IMG/VR virus record: IMGVR_UViG_3300024353_000005
Location: 1-64,000 of that record
Source of the DNA: a virus
Reading direction: 5' to 3' (one strand)
DNA length: 64,000 nt
A program made the translations under genes and the position numbers. This document shows, piece by piece, positions 33,388-42,357 of the stretch (the first letter of the stretch is position 1; each line of letters begins with the position of its first letter). The notes below the pieces were generated by a model that saw only the letters and a list, made by a program, of their open reading frames with translations, was not told where the DNA came from and did no database searches.

Positions 33388-33635
33388 TTCACATCTCCCG
33401 ATTCTTTTATTTTTTGGTCTTCATATCCCGCTAAAATTCTTCTTTCAATTTCTGTGGCACATTGTCTTAGTTCCCCACAATAATTTTTGTAATTATTATA
33501 GGAAGGTTTAACATACCTCTTACAAAAAGCATAAAGGATATAATTCAAATCTCCGTTGGCACAGACTCCCATTTCTCTCATTTTATTTATTACATTGTCC
33601 ATCCGTTTTCTATTTTCTTGATGTATATAAGGCAT
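33384..33635 (-). CDS. DUF6899-like phage protein, 83 aa
   Basis: MPYIHQENRKRMDNVINKMR, GDLNYILYAFCKRY, SYNNYKNYCGELRQCATEIE and YEDQKIKESGDV follow the order of a widespread small phage protein that I recall as DUF6899. Role unknown. Confidence 0.7.
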   Translation of the reverse strand: MPYIHQENRKRMDNVINKMREMGVCANGDLNYILYAFCKRYVKPSYNNYKNYCGELRQCATEIERRILAGYEDQKIKESGDVK

Positions 33636-33636
33636 C

Positions 33637-33870
33637 TTAATCCTCCAATTTATTTCTATGTATTAATTTCATAGTTCTTTCTGCATTTCCTATTCCTGCA
33701 AATTCTCCATCACAAAAATAAAACTCGATACCCTTTATCCCAGTTTCATGTTCCATCATTTTTTCTAATTCAGCTAATCTCCTATGATATTCTCCTTCAA
33801 TTCTGCTATGTAATTTAGTGTATACTTTGAGTATTCGTAGTAATTTTCTGGTTATTTTAATTTTTTGCAT
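33637..33870 (-). CDS. hypothetical protein, 77 aa
   Basis: Basic helical N-terminus (MQKIKITRKLLRILKVYTKL), then HRRLAELEKMMEHE and a short beta-like end. SD AGGAGGAATAG. Unknown. Confidence 0.6.
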   Translation of the reverse strand: MQKIKITRKLLRILKVYTKLHSRIEGEYHRRLAELEKMMEHETGIKGIEFYFCDGEFAGIGNAERTMKLIHRNKLED

Positions 33871-33880
33871 CTATTCCTCC

Positions 33881-35089
33881 TTAAATATCGGCTAAATCAA
33901 CTGCATAACTAAAGGTTAAAATCCTCTCCTTTGAAACGCCCCAGACTAACTGAACTGGGTCTGCCCTCTTAGCCAGCGATTCGGCAAACTCGTCTGCACC
34001 GATAGGCGAACCGCCCCTGAACACTCTCGTTCCATTTGCATCGAAAATGCCAAAGTGGTGAAAGTGGCCATAGACGATTGCATCGGCCTCGTGCATGCTC
34101 GCCCACCCACCAAATTTTGCTCTGCTAGCAGATGTATCAGATTGCTCTGGTGCAATGTGCCTGATATGGTATTTCCAACCCTGTATCTCAAAGTTAAGAT
34201 AGTCAAGCGTGGAAAAATGAATCTCTACCTTTTTATTATTGGCATATGCTTGATATTTAAGGACAAGGTATATCATTATATCCCAGTTGGAATTTGGGTC
34301 TTTATCCTTGCCAAGACGACCATGATTTCCCTTTACTCCGTAAAACTTGACATTTAGCTTCCTATCAAGAAGAGCCTGAATCAGCTTGGTAAATACTTCC
34401 ACAACCAGCATTACTTGATAAGGTGGAGCGAGTTCCTGTTCATATGCCTGTGTTGCATATATATCTTCGCCATTAGCATTATCGCCAGTTGAGATAAGAA
34501 CCACATCATTGATTTTAGTCCCTTTCTTAATATGGTTATCCAACAGCTTTAATATCTGGGCACAGAATTTGTCCATTCTCCGCTTAAACACAGCCTCATT
34601 ATAGACTATATTGCCCTGCTGGTCTTTAACTACCTTGCCAGCGTGCCAGTCAGATAAGTGGATTACTAATGTTTCCCCAGTAATATGAGAGTGAGTTTTG
34701 GCAGCCTGATATGGTTTAATATCCTTTGTAAGTTCCTGCAAGGACTCTACCAAAAGTTTAGAACGAGTTGTTGAGTCAATTATATTGTATTGCTTACATA
34801 AGCTCCTCACTTTATCCTCACTTATACCGAGTTTCTTAGCGACTACCGATTTAGTTTCATAAAGAGCAAGTAATTTCAACAATTCTTTCTGTGTTACAGA
34901 AGAGTCTTCCTTAATGACCTCTGATTTGGTGATATATTTTTTATAGTTAAGCTCACCTTTTGCTCTTTGTTTGGCTGCAATCCTCTCAACAGTCCTTTCG
35001 CTGATACCGTATTTAATGGACAGTTGGGTAGTAGTCAGCCCTTTATTGTAATCCTTATTAAACTGAACTAAATTAGTTTTATTTTTCAT
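33881..35089 (-). CDS. helix-turn-helix plus calcineurin-like phosphoesterase
   Basis: 402 aa. The first 100 residues carry two HTH-like segments (TTTQLSIKYGISERTVERIA and SVVAKKLGISEDKVRSLC). The rest is a metallophosphoesterase: HLSDWHAGKV, STGDNANGEDIY, VKGNHGRLGKD and VYGHFHHFG, all intact. Likely a DNA phosphatase or nuclease recruited by its HTH part. Start 35089 chosen because AGGAG is too close to the alternative ATG at 35098. Confidence 0.85.
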   Translation of the reverse strand: MKNKTNLVQFNKDYNKGLTTTQLSIKYGISERTVERIAAKQRAKGELNYKKYITKSEVIKEDSSVTQKELLKLLALYETKSVVAKKLGISEDKVRSLCKQYNIIDSTTRSKLLVESLQELTKDIKPYQAAKTHSHITGETLVIHLSDWHAGKVVKDQQGNIVYNEAVFKRRMDKFCAQILKLLDNHIKKGTKINDVVLISTGDNANGEDIYATQAYEQELAPPYQVMLVVEVFTKLIQALLDRKLNVKFYGVKGNHGRLGKDKDPNSNWDIMIYLVLKYQAYANNKKVEIHFSTLDYLNFEIQGWKYHIRHIAPEQSDTSASRAKFGGWASMHEADAIVYGHFHHFGIFDANGTRVFRGGSPIGADEFAESLAKRADPVQLVWGVSKERILTFSYAVDLADI

Positions 35090-35117
35090 TTTAATCATCT
35101 CCTATTTTTAATAGTTT

Positions 35118-35981
35118 CTATTTCTCTATTTCAAAAATATACACTGGAACTTTGCTGCAAATACCAATAATTTCTCCTCGATTATTAAAAACCGCTCCTC
35201 CAGAATTACCAAAGGTAGTAAGAGCATCGATTCCAAAATAAGTAGAATCAATATCTGTGTTACTGACTATGCCTTTTGAGAGATTATATTTTCTTCCCAA
35301 TGGATGCCCCAGAACATAAACTTCATCTCCCACTTTAGGATAAGTTTCAGCCAATTCTAATATCTCAAGTTCCACTCCTTCATTTTTGTATATTCTCAAT
35401 AATGCAAGATCTAAATCAGGATTGACAAATAAAAATTCGCCAGCCACCATAATAGAATTCTTTATTTGCACAGTTGTATTTACAACATCTTTTTGAGGAG
35501 CAAGCAGTTGTAGTGCTTCTTCCTCCAAAAATTGCTGCATCATTTCCAATTTAACAGCCAACCCCATATTCGATTCAGGAACTAGACCTATGTGCTTTGA
35601 GGTTTTGTTCTTTTTATCACCAAGTAGATGTTGGACTGTCAAGATATAATAAAAATCCTCATCCTCTTTTATACATACTCCAGCAGCTACATATTTTTCA
35701 TTATAAATGGTAACCGTTCCATTCATCATTCTTTCAAAATCTGGTTTTACCCACTTTTCAGAAAGAATACTAGCTCTTTTATATAAATCGGTAATAGCTC
35801 TGGCTTGGACATCCAAAATATCGGCAATCATTCGAATGGAAAGGTGCAATACAGTTTCATTTCTCTCTACTCTATCTTCTGTTATCACAGATTTCTTAAC
35901 TTCCACTATATGGATAAAAGCATTAGACAAAACAGCGATTACCAAGATTGTGTATAATATTCGTCTTAATGTCTTTCTCAT
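35118..35981 (-). CDS. membrane-anchored trypsin-like (HtrA-type) serine protease
   Basis: 287 aa. One N-terminal span (about 6-24), a helical stalk, then a trypsin fold with His in ILTVQHLLGD, Asp in NPDLDLALLRI and Ser in TTFGNSGGAVFNN. VYVLGHPLG and IVSNTDIDS are typical HtrA strands. No PDZ domain. Faces the periplasm or cell exterior in this topology. Could process envelope proteins during infection. Start at 35981 by SD GGGGAG. Confidence 0.85.
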   Translation of the reverse strand: MRKTLRRILYTILVIAVLSNAFIHIVEVKKSVITEDRVERNETVLHLSIRMIADILDVQARAITDLYKRASILSEKWVKPDFERMMNGTVTIYNEKYVAAGVCIKEDEDFYYILTVQHLLGDKKNKTSKHIGLVPESNMGLAVKLEMMQQFLEEEALQLLAPQKDVVNTTVQIKNSIMVAGEFLFVNPDLDLALLRIYKNEGVELEILELAETYPKVGDEVYVLGHPLGRKYNLSKGIVSNTDIDSTYFGIDALTTFGNSGGAVFNNRGEIIGICSKVPVYIFEIEK

Positions 35982-35982
35982 T

Positions 35983-36525
35983 TTAATCAATCTCCCCTTT
36001 TGGAACAAATCCATGATTGGAATTTGTATGCTTTTTGTATTTCATACTGCAAACTTTGCATTTCTCGTTCCTGCCTATCTTTCTTTCTGGTCTTTGATAA
36101 GGTTGTGCTTTTTCATCCAACATCAATCGCCCTTCCAAATGTCCGATTTCGTGCTGTGCCACTATCGCTTCCATCCCACATAAAACATATTTCGCCCTGT
36201 CAAACCCATTCTCAATGGTTATCTGCTCGTATCTCTGGGTCGTTATCTCTTTTTTCTGGTCAGGCAAACTTAAACATCCCTCTTTGTAGAATACTATTTC
36301 TCCATTATGCTCAACAATTTTGGGATTTACTAGGTCAAGCTTTTCCTTATTAGGAATACGAATGATAGCAACTTTAGCATCAATGCCGATTTGATTTGCT
36401 GATAAACCTATTCCATTTTTGTGCTGGGTTAATTCGGCTTCAAGTTTTGAAATGATTTCCTTTACCTGTTCCTGACTAACATCTTTGCAAGGAACTCGTA
36501 ATTGTTTAACATTAGTGACTATCAT
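35983..36525 (-). CDS. peptide deformylase with C-terminal zinc knuckle
   Basis: 180 aa. Motif 1 GIGLSANQIG (38-47), motif 2 EGCLSLP (82-88, metal Cys 84) and motif 3 QHEIGHLEG (HExxH at 125-129, with Gly where Asp is usual). Removes formyl from nascent proteins. About 30 extra C-terminal residues carry CKVC and may bind zinc. Phage deformylases are known in marine phages. ATGA-coupled to a proteasome-like gene. Confidence 0.9.
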   Translation of the reverse strand: MIVTNVKQLRVPCKDVSQEQVKEIISKLEAELTQHKNGIGLSANQIGIDAKVAIIRIPNKEKLDLVNPKIVEHNGEIVFYKEGCLSLPDQKKEITTQRYEQITIENGFDRAKYVLCGMEAIVAQHEIGHLEGRLMLDEKAQPYQRPERKIGRNEKCKVCSMKYKKHTNSNHGFVPKGEID

Positions 36526-37094
36526 TTATTTTCCTTATAAGCTAATGATACGATTTTGAAAGGCTCAGAAACCCCACCACTAAAATAAGAAGCACATTTT
36601 AATGCCCTTTGAACTTTAACTTTAGCACAAATTTTCCAACCTTGTAACGCATATATGACTCCGAGAGCGTAGTCCTCTCCACAACCTGTTGCAATATAAT
36701 CTGTTTCATCACATGCTACCTGAAAATCATTCTCAACAGTATATAAATTATCTTTATAGCCAATTATAAATGTTCCCCCTGTTTCCTGATTATTTTCAAC
36801 TTTGGTATAGCCATTTTTCTTTAGGCACTTTTTAACAGCATCGATAAAATCTGTTACTAAATATTCGTAATCGCTTTTAGATGATTTTTGCTTCGGAATC
36901 TTTAACTTATATCTTAATAGTTGCCCCATTCTAAAAGAGGAAGTGAAACCAAATATCATATTCCCATTCTGAAATACTTTTTCATCTTTCCTAATTCTGA
37001 CATCTAAACCAGATACTCCAGCCGAGTCTCCACCGATGTAAAGTATTCCAGCCTCTCTATCATTATATCCGACTATACAAGTGGTAGTTTTCAT
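36522..37094 (-). CDS. proteasome/HslV-like Ntn hydrolase
   Basis: 190 aa. MKTTTCIVGY followed by LYIGGDSAGVSG and RKDEKVFQNGNMIFGF fits the proteasome beta fold with a near N-terminal Thr, Asp 23 and Lys 39. Further on, GTFIIGY and ATGCGEDYALGVIYALQG match the helix-strand core. If the nucleophile is Thr 3-5, a short propeptide must be removed. May be a self-assembling peptidase; a phage family of unknown target. Confidence 0.75.
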   Translation of the reverse strand: MKTTTCIVGYNDREAGILYIGGDSAGVSGLDVRIRKDEKVFQNGNMIFGFTSSFRMGQLLRYKLKIPKQKSSKSDYEYLVTDFIDAVKKCLKKNGYTKVENNQETGGTFIIGYKDNLYTVENDFQVACDETDYIATGCGEDYALGVIYALQGWKICAKVKVQRALKCASYFSGGVSEPFKIVSLAYKENK

Positions 37095-37231
37095 TTTATT
37101 CTTTTCCTAATGTTCTTATAAGGAGTTGGTTTATGACCAAGTATCCCACCAGTTTCTGTGTCTATCTTAATCCAATATTTGGCTCTCGGATTAAAAACTT
37201 GAACTCTATTTTTAATATTCCTATTTCTCAT
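37091..37231 (-). CDS. hypothetical protein, 46 aa
   Basis: Start MRNRNIKNRVQVFNPRAKYW behind AAGGATGATAAAAATG; the 62-aa reading is disfavoured. Basic with one beta hairpin-like stretch (KIDTETGGILGHKPTPYKN), similar to short phage proteins found near zinc fingers. Unknown. Confidence 0.65.
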   Translation of the reverse strand: MRNRNIKNRVQVFNPRAKYWIKIDTETGGILGHKPTPYKNIRKRIK

Positions 37232-37424
37232 TTTTATCATCCTTAATCTCTTTCGCCTCGAATAGAACCAAGTGCGCAATCTTATCTAATTTTTCAACTG
37301 CTTCAAGTATAATCTGTTTAAAGTGCTTATGAGATTCGTGCCTTAGTTCTATCTCCAAAAGCTCGACTTCCAGTTCTTTGAGTTCGAGATAGATTTTTCC
37401 GAGTCTGCGACAATCCGAGTTCAT
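37221..37424 (-). CDS. helical hypothetical protein, 67 aa
   Basis: Start MNSDCRRLGKIYLELKELEV behind GGGAGAAAATAAA. Entirely helical and charged, coiled-coil-like. Overlaps its neighbours by 11 and 4 nt. Confidence 0.6.
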   Translation of the reverse strand: MNSDCRRLGKIYLELKELEVELLEIELRHESHKHFKQIILEAVEKLDKIAHLVLFEAKEIKDDKNEK

Positions 37425-37801
37425 TTTATTTTCTCCCAATCTTTTCCATTCCAAATTTTATTATACTTCTCCTTCATCACAAACGCTAGCCAGAGTTGTT
37501 CAAATGATTTGAATTGTAACCAAGGTTTATCTTTTTCATTAAACAATGCTCCTACTCTATTATAAAAATGTAACAGTAAATGCTGAACATCTTCTTTTGG
37601 TGCTACCATCTCCTGCAACTGGTCTTGGCGAGGGAGCCAGATTTCTTTATACTTATCATTCAAAAAGTATACACAACTCTCGTCAAAATAAGTTACAGAA
37701 GTTTGAGAATAAGCAGTCATTGTTCTACATCTAAAAGGACATAAATTCTGTATCTCCTCCGCCTTCTCGCACATCTTTATGTATTCTTTGGAAGTGTCCA
37801 T
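37421..37801 (-). CDS. hypothetical protein, 126 aa
   Basis: MDTSKEYIKMCEKAEEIQNL, then WLPRQDQLQEMV and FYNRVGALFNEKDKPWLQFKS. Similar patterns occur in many phages next to replication genes; function unassigned. Directly downstream of the primase-helicase with GGGAGGTAAAATG. Confidence 0.7.
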   Translation of the reverse strand: MDTSKEYIKMCEKAEEIQNLCPFRCRTMTAYSQTSVTYFDESCVYFLNDKYKEIWLPRQDQLQEMVAPKEDVQHLLLHFYNRVGALFNEKDKPWLQFKSFEQLWLAFVMKEKYNKIWNGKDWEKIK

Positions 37802-37802
37802 T

Positions 37803-40097
37803 TTACCTCCCGATAAAATCCTGAAAGTAAGTTTCCATTTCCTCTCTCGAAGCCTCTACTATCTTAGAAAAATTCTTATAAAACTTGTAATATAATTTTC
37901 CCTTAAAACCGCCTGTTTTATTCTTGATAACGCTTATCTCGATAACAGGCTGTGATTTCCCATTCTCATCCACAAAATATAAAGTGCTGTCATCCCGCAA
38001 ATCAAAATCATTATAGAGCAGTGCCGTAAAATCGGAATCGAACTGCAAGTCAACGCACTCCTTTATATCGTCGCCCAGTGGCCTTCGTAGCGAGTTTATT
38101 TTCTTGAGTTCGGCTGTAGCCACGACTGGAATGTCATAATCGGTTTTCCACCTTTTCAACGTATCCGATACATACATATATGTTTCCCTTACCGAGCCGA
38201 ATCTTAATTCGCTTTTTATCCTGTGCAGATTATCAACGATTACAATCAACTGTTTCTTGCCTGCAATTTCCTTATAAATCCTGATGTATTTTTCCATTTC
38301 CTCTATGCTACGAATATCGTTTTCCTCTTTTACAGCAAACGAACTCGACAAGGATTTCAAGTTGGTCATCGCTTTTTCACGGACTTTGAGCAATTCTTCG
38401 GCTCTTTCGGGTTCGAGTTCCTTATTATATTTAATCTTGAATTTTGGATTTGACACAGTATTTATTTCCAAGTTGGTATCGGCAGCAATTATTCTAGGAA
38501 GTATCTGCCTGATATTATCGTCAATAGAAAAGAACAATACAAAAACATCATTATATTTCGTAAGATTTAGGGCTAAATTTAATAAGACTGCCGACTTTCC
38601 TATGTTTGTTTGTCCAGCAAGCAAATAGAAAGCATTTTGTAATCCATCTAATTTTTTTGTGAGTATTGGATAACCAGTTTTCAGACCCAAAAGTCCACTG
38701 CCCCTTGACCAAGCCCAAGACTCGAATTGGTTTACCTCAGTTTCAAGAGACGATTTTTCTTTCAGTATATCCCGTGAGGTTAATAAATACCTTCCCTGTC
38801 CCAACTTCTTATTCCGTTCTACTTCCTTTTTAAGTGCCTCAAAAGTAACATCCAAAACCTCGGCTAAATCCCTTATCATCTGCTCAGTAGTTACATAATC
38901 TTCCTCGCTGACTACTAATTGTATCAGGTCATTTTTAAGAAATTCGTTCCCCTTATTATTTTTTAAGTCCTTGAGTTTCCACTCAAAAATGGTAAACTCT
39001 GGCAGATTAAGAAAATCCTCTGTGCTATGGCTTTGCAAATATTCATCTGGGTCTTTGTTCCCATTTGGCTCCTTGATAAAAACCTCTATATCCCTTTTCG
39101 CTTTTAATTTCTCCTCGATAATTCGGGTGGTCGCCTCTTTTCCCGCCTCATCATTGTCAAGGCAGAGTGTTAATTGTTTAATTCGGTTATATACCAAGAG
39201 GTCATATTGTTTGTCGCTAAATCCCAAGCCACCCAAAGCGATAACATTATCTACTCCTCGCAAAGCCAAAGACCACACATCAGCATAGCCTTCAACAAGA
39301 TAGACTTTGGGATGATTTTTCGCCTCTTTTAAATTATATAATATCTCGGCTTTCTTATACAAATTAGTCGCCCTAAAGTTAATATATTTCTGTTCCCCAT
39401 TTTTATCGCTTAATCTCCTGCTGGCGAACCCAGTTATCCTGCCATAGCCATCTCTGATAGGAAATACTAATCTGTTATTTAAAACGCCTTTGGCACTATT
39501 CTGGTTTTTCTCATTTGCTTTATCTGTTAAACCAGCCATTTCAAGTTGCTCTCTGGTATATCCCCGCTTTAAAAGATTAGCGATTAACTTGTCATAAAGA
39601 CAGTAGCCAAACTCAAACTTGTCTATGATTTTATCCCATCGCCTTTTTCTGATATAATCCTTGACTTTTTTCAACGATGAGTGTTCTTGTTTTATTACTG
39701 CTTTCATCATCTTGTTAGCCACTTCCAAAATTTCCCTTAACTGGCTTGCTTGCTTTTCTCTATCGCTTATATCCTCTACCTCATAAGAGATACCAAATTT
39801 TTTTGCCAAGTATAAAACATTGTCGGTAATAAACTCGTTTCCTGTAAGTGGCTTGCCTTCCAAAAAATAAGCACAAGCAAATATATCAGCATTGGATACA
39901 TCATCGCACACGAAACATTTGATATGCTCATCATCAGGAAAAAATGTTGCTGATGGAGAGTTATCATCATTTCTGTGATTAGAACGACAGGGACAAGTCA
40001 GGTGATTTCCCTCAAAATTTGTATCATGTTCTTCTAAATAATCCCGCAGATATGGTCTTATTTTATTTTTAAGTTCTTCTAAATTTTTTATTCGCAT
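37803..40097 (-). CDS. primase-helicase (DnaG-type zinc and TOPRIM plus DnaB-type helicase)
   Basis: 764 aa, single polypeptide like T7 gp4. N-terminal zinc site C35, C37, H41, C61, C64. TOPRIM with VEGYADV and LCLDNDEAG in the 265-320 range. Helicase core with Walker A AGQTNIGKSA near 496 and Walker B-like VIVDNLHRI. It synthesises primers and unwinds the fork for the polymerase at 16159-18699. A candidate loader is encoded at 40823-41701. Confidence 0.93.
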   Translation of the reverse strand: MRIKNLEELKNKIRPYLRDYLEEHDTNFEGNHLTCPCRSNHRNDDNSPSATFFPDDEHIKCFVCDDVSNADIFACAYFLEGKPLTGNEFITDNVLYLAKKFGISYEVEDISDREKQASQLREILEVANKMMKAVIKQEHSSLKKVKDYIRKRRWDKIIDKFEFGYCLYDKLIANLLKRGYTREQLEMAGLTDKANEKNQNSAKGVLNNRLVFPIRDGYGRITGFASRRLSDKNGEQKYINFRATNLYKKAEILYNLKEAKNHPKVYLVEGYADVWSLALRGVDNVIALGGLGFSDKQYDLLVYNRIKQLTLCLDNDEAGKEATTRIIEEKLKAKRDIEVFIKEPNGNKDPDEYLQSHSTEDFLNLPEFTIFEWKLKDLKNNKGNEFLKNDLIQLVVSEEDYVTTEQMIRDLAEVLDVTFEALKKEVERNKKLGQGRYLLTSRDILKEKSSLETEVNQFESWAWSRGSGLLGLKTGYPILTKKLDGLQNAFYLLAGQTNIGKSAVLLNLALNLTKYNDVFVLFFSIDDNIRQILPRIIAADTNLEINTVSNPKFKIKYNKELEPERAEELLKVREKAMTNLKSLSSSFAVKEENDIRSIEEMEKYIRIYKEIAGKKQLIVIVDNLHRIKSELRFGSVRETYMYVSDTLKRWKTDYDIPVVATAELKKINSLRRPLGDDIKECVDLQFDSDFTALLYNDFDLRDDSTLYFVDENGKSQPVIEISVIKNKTGGFKGKLYYKFYKNFSKIVEASREEMETYFQDFIGR

Positions 40098-40106
40098 AGA
40101 TTATAA

Positions 40107-40223
40107 TTATCCTCTCCAAAATATCTGCCACAAACCTTTAATAACTGTAGCAACTAAAAATCCCACCAGTCCAATAAGACAGAGCATAAGAAATCCTGCT
40201 ATTATTTGATAAAGTATTGTCAT
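40107..40223 (-). CDS. small membrane protein, 38 aa
   Basis: MTILYQIIAGFLMLCLIGLV and VGFLVATVIKGLWQI form one long or two short hydrophobic spans. Ends TGGAGAGGATAA, which supplies the SD for the primase-helicase. ATGA overlap upstream. Confidence 0.6.
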   Translation of the reverse strand: MTILYQIIAGFLMLCLIGLVGFLVATVIKGLWQIFWRG

Positions 40224-40453
40224 TTATTTTCTTTCTGGGTAGTTAAATACCCTTCTGTTCCATATAATTCCATACTTATTGTCTTTAAATCATTTAGTTT
40301 TGCATAAATAGCAGGAAATGTGGAATGTTCTGATTTATCTGCCGACCAAAAATATAAATCTTTAAATATATTTGACTTTAACCAAGTATTGTGTTTTGCC
40401 TTATAACAATGAGGCATCATATTTCTTAGTTCTTCTTTAGACAATACTTTCAT
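40220..40453 (-). CDS. hypothetical protein, 77 aa
   Basis: MKVLSKEELRNMMPHCYKAK, FPAIYAKLNDLKTISMELYG. Mixed fold, no motif. ATGA overlaps on both sides within the replication operon. Confidence 0.6.
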   Translation of the reverse strand: MKVLSKEELRNMMPHCYKAKHNTWLKSNIFKDLYFWSADKSEHSTFPAIYAKLNDLKTISMELYGTEGYLTTQKENK

Positions 40454-40596
40454 TTCTCCACCTTTATATGCAATCGTTCCAAGATAGTGTCCACGACAAA
40501 ATACTCCCTCGCAACATCGTATTCCTCTCCCGAAGAAAGTATTTTCTCCACAAGGTTAATCAGTTTCCTGTATTTTCGCTTGCTAATATATCTCAT
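40450..40596 (-). CDS. helical hypothetical protein, 48 aa
   Basis: MRYISKRKYRKLINLVEKIL, SSGEEYDVAREYF. Charged helices. ATGA overlap at each end. Unknown. Confidence 0.6.
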   Translation of the reverse strand: MRYISKRKYRKLINLVEKILSSGEEYDVAREYFVVDTILERLHIKVEK

Positions 40597-40820
40597 ACTT
40601 TTTTTAAAGTTCTCTTCTTTATTGTCCACTCACTTACCCAAACAAGTGCTCTATCATTTTTAAGTCGGATTTGATATCTAGTCACAGAATTATGTGAACC
40701 CATTGGTACTCTCATTCTATCCATAAGTATTCCTGTTTGACCACTATAAAATCCTGCAATAATTTCAACCCTATCTTTATAATGAAACTTTACGATTTTC
40801 TTTTTCTTTCGCCCAAACAT
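40593..40820 (-). CDS. KOW-motif-like protein, 75 aa
   Basis: KDRVEIIAGFYSGQTGILMD followed by YQIRLKNDRALVWVSEWTIK resembles a KOW/SH3-type barrel as in NusG or L24. Basic at both ends. May bind RNA or RNA polymerase; not certain. Confidence 0.6.
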   Translation of the reverse strand: MFGRKKKKIVKFHYKDRVEIIAGFYSGQTGILMDRMRVPMGSHNSVTRYQIRLKNDRALVWVSEWTIKKRTLKKV

Positions 40821-40822
40821 TC

Positions 40823-41701
40823 TTATCTGCTCCTTTCATTATTTTTAATAAATTTATCACCATCTATCGTTTCCCGAAACTTGCGATTTCGCTTTATCCG
40901 ATGAATATCCTTTATCACATACTCGTTTGCAAAAGTCCGCAATAATCCTGTGTGCATAGATAGCCGTCTTTCCTCAGCTTTCTTGAAAGACCAGTCCAGA
41001 AAATCTGGGACATCGTTTGCGGTCATATTGTTTTTCTCGAACTGCCTGATGAGGTTATTCATCTTAATACTGTCCATCGCCCAGTTCGGTGTGTATTTCT
41101 TCCCATAGGCATTGTTAAATTTGGACAGGAACACTCTCACCAGATAAGGTGCGTTTATCCTTCCCTCTTTGTCGGTAACTTTCTTCCTTGTATTCTTGGA
41201 ATTTTTTTCAAGTGTGGTTGACAGATTTTTCAGAAACTCGTTTGCTGGAAATCTTCCACCCAAAATTTTAAGTGCTTTTCTCAACTTATACCAGCTCGGA
41301 TATTTCCAACTGTCCAAAACTGGATTAAAGACATAAATCTTCGTTCCCTCTTTGATAAAAAATCCCACCCTATCAATGGCCTGCTTGACCAGATTTTTCT
41401 TTCCCTTCAAGGTCTGCAAGAAATCCTGCTGAAAATGCTGTGCGATTTCCTTCTTGACTATAAACTCTTTCAAGACAACAGAACCCACAATATTATAATC
41501 TATCAGGCTATCCAGAGTAAGCGAGCCAACTGTGCTGTCTAATCCGATTTGGAGGCTAAGGTCTTTTAGGCTGACTTTTTCGAAATTTCCCTTATCTGAA
41601 TAAAAATAATATGTAAATAGCAGAAGCAAAACATTAATCTGCCTCTTGTTCAGTGGTAACAGATTTAGTGCGATGAGTAAATCTTGGAAATCGGTTTTCA
41701 T
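40823..41701 (-). CDS. possible replication initiator or helicase loader, 292 aa
   Basis: The N-terminal 100 residues are winged-helix-like (LPLNKRQINVLLLLFTYYFY, LKDLSLQIGLDSTVGSLTLDSL), followed by a charged linker and a C-terminal helical domain (VRVFLSKFNNAYGKKYTPNW). No AAA+ motifs. The position just upstream of the primase-helicase suggests DNA binding at the origin or helicase loading; inference only. Confidence 0.5.
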   Translation of the reverse strand: MKTDFQDLLIALNLLPLNKRQINVLLLLFTYYFYSDKGNFEKVSLKDLSLQIGLDSTVGSLTLDSLIDYNIVGSVVLKEFIVKKEIAQHFQQDFLQTLKGKKNLVKQAIDRVGFFIKEGTKIYVFNPVLDSWKYPSWYKLRKALKILGGRFPANEFLKNLSTTLEKNSKNTRKKVTDKEGRINAPYLVRVFLSKFNNAYGKKYTPNWAMDSIKMNNLIRQFEKNNMTANDVPDFLDWSFKKAEERRLSMHTGLLRTFANEYVIKDIHRIKRNRKFRETIDGDKFIKNNERSR

Positions 41702-41716
41702 TTACTCTCCTCTATG

Positions 41717-41854
41717 TTATTTAGGGTTTTTTTTACACCAAATTATAAAATGAATAGCTATAGCTATAAAAATTATAACCAGAGCCCAAAAACAGTTCCT
41801 TGCTATTCCCTTACATATTGTATAAATTATCTCATAGCCTTCTATCTGTGTCAT
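41717..41854 (-). CDS. single-span membrane protein, 45 aa
   Basis: Hydrophobic from about 22 to 40 (CFWALVIIFIAIAIHFIIW) with a short basic tail. ATGA overlap upstream. Unknown. Confidence 0.6.
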   Translation of the reverse strand: MTQIEGYEIIYTICKGIARNCFWALVIIFIAIAIHFIIWCKKNPK

Positions 41855-42171
41855 TTAATCTCCACATCTTTTATTTGGTTGCACCCTGTATAATTAACAA
41901 AATCAATATACTTCATAAGTTCATATTCTTGTCTATATTTTATTACCTTCCAAATTTCTATAAACAAACCATAATCTGTTTCCTGTACCAAATTGATTTT
42001 ATTTGGATTAATCAGAGTTCCATTAGTATCGTTCTCAGCTAAACATTCATGATATATTTGCCTATTTTTTTCTGTGTAAATTCTAACCCTAAAATGTAGA
42101 GAAAATAGCCCAATGATAAATACTAAACTAAAAAGTAATAGTATTCCTCTATATAAAAATATTTTTTTCAT
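41851..42171 (-). CDS. membrane-anchored hypothetical protein, 106 aa
   Basis: Signal anchor at about 8-27 (RGILLLFSLVFIIGLFSLHF) with a polar remainder that would lie outside the cytoplasm. Two Cys (43 and 97) could form a disulphide. SD AGGAGGAAAAA. Function unknown. Confidence 0.6.
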   Translation of the reverse strand: MKKIFLYRGILLLFSLVFIIGLFSLHFRVRIYTEKNRQIYHECLAENDTNGTLINPNKINLVQETDYGLFIEIWKVIKYRQEYELMKYIDFVNYTGCNQIKDVEIK

Positions 42172-42180
42172 TTTTTCCTC

Positions 42181-42354
42181 CTATCTGCCTAAAATTTTAG
42201 CCCCGTAAAAAATAAAGAAATTGATAGCCCCAAGCAAATAGTTAATAATACCTGTAGTCAACTGTATCGGTCTGATTAACAAGCAGCAAGTTCCTGATAT
42301 TATAAAGGCGATTACTGTTATAGGTTGGGCTATTCTTAAAATTATCTCTAACAT
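42181..42354 (-). CDS. two-span membrane protein, 57 aa
   Basis: Two hydrophobic helices (about 3-26 and 33-52) joined by IRPIQLTT. Size and topology fit a small holin, but no lysis enzyme is adjacent, so the role is open. SD GGGGAGAATAAAAA. Stop TAG. Confidence 0.55.
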   Translation of the reverse strand: MLEIILRIAQPITVIAFIISGTCCLLIRPIQLTTGIINYLLGAINFFIFYGAKILGR

Positions 42355-42357
42355 TTT

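Noticed and set aside
42181-42354. Holin assignment
   Set aside because: Two spans and small size fit, but no endolysin or spanin is nearby, so the name was not used.
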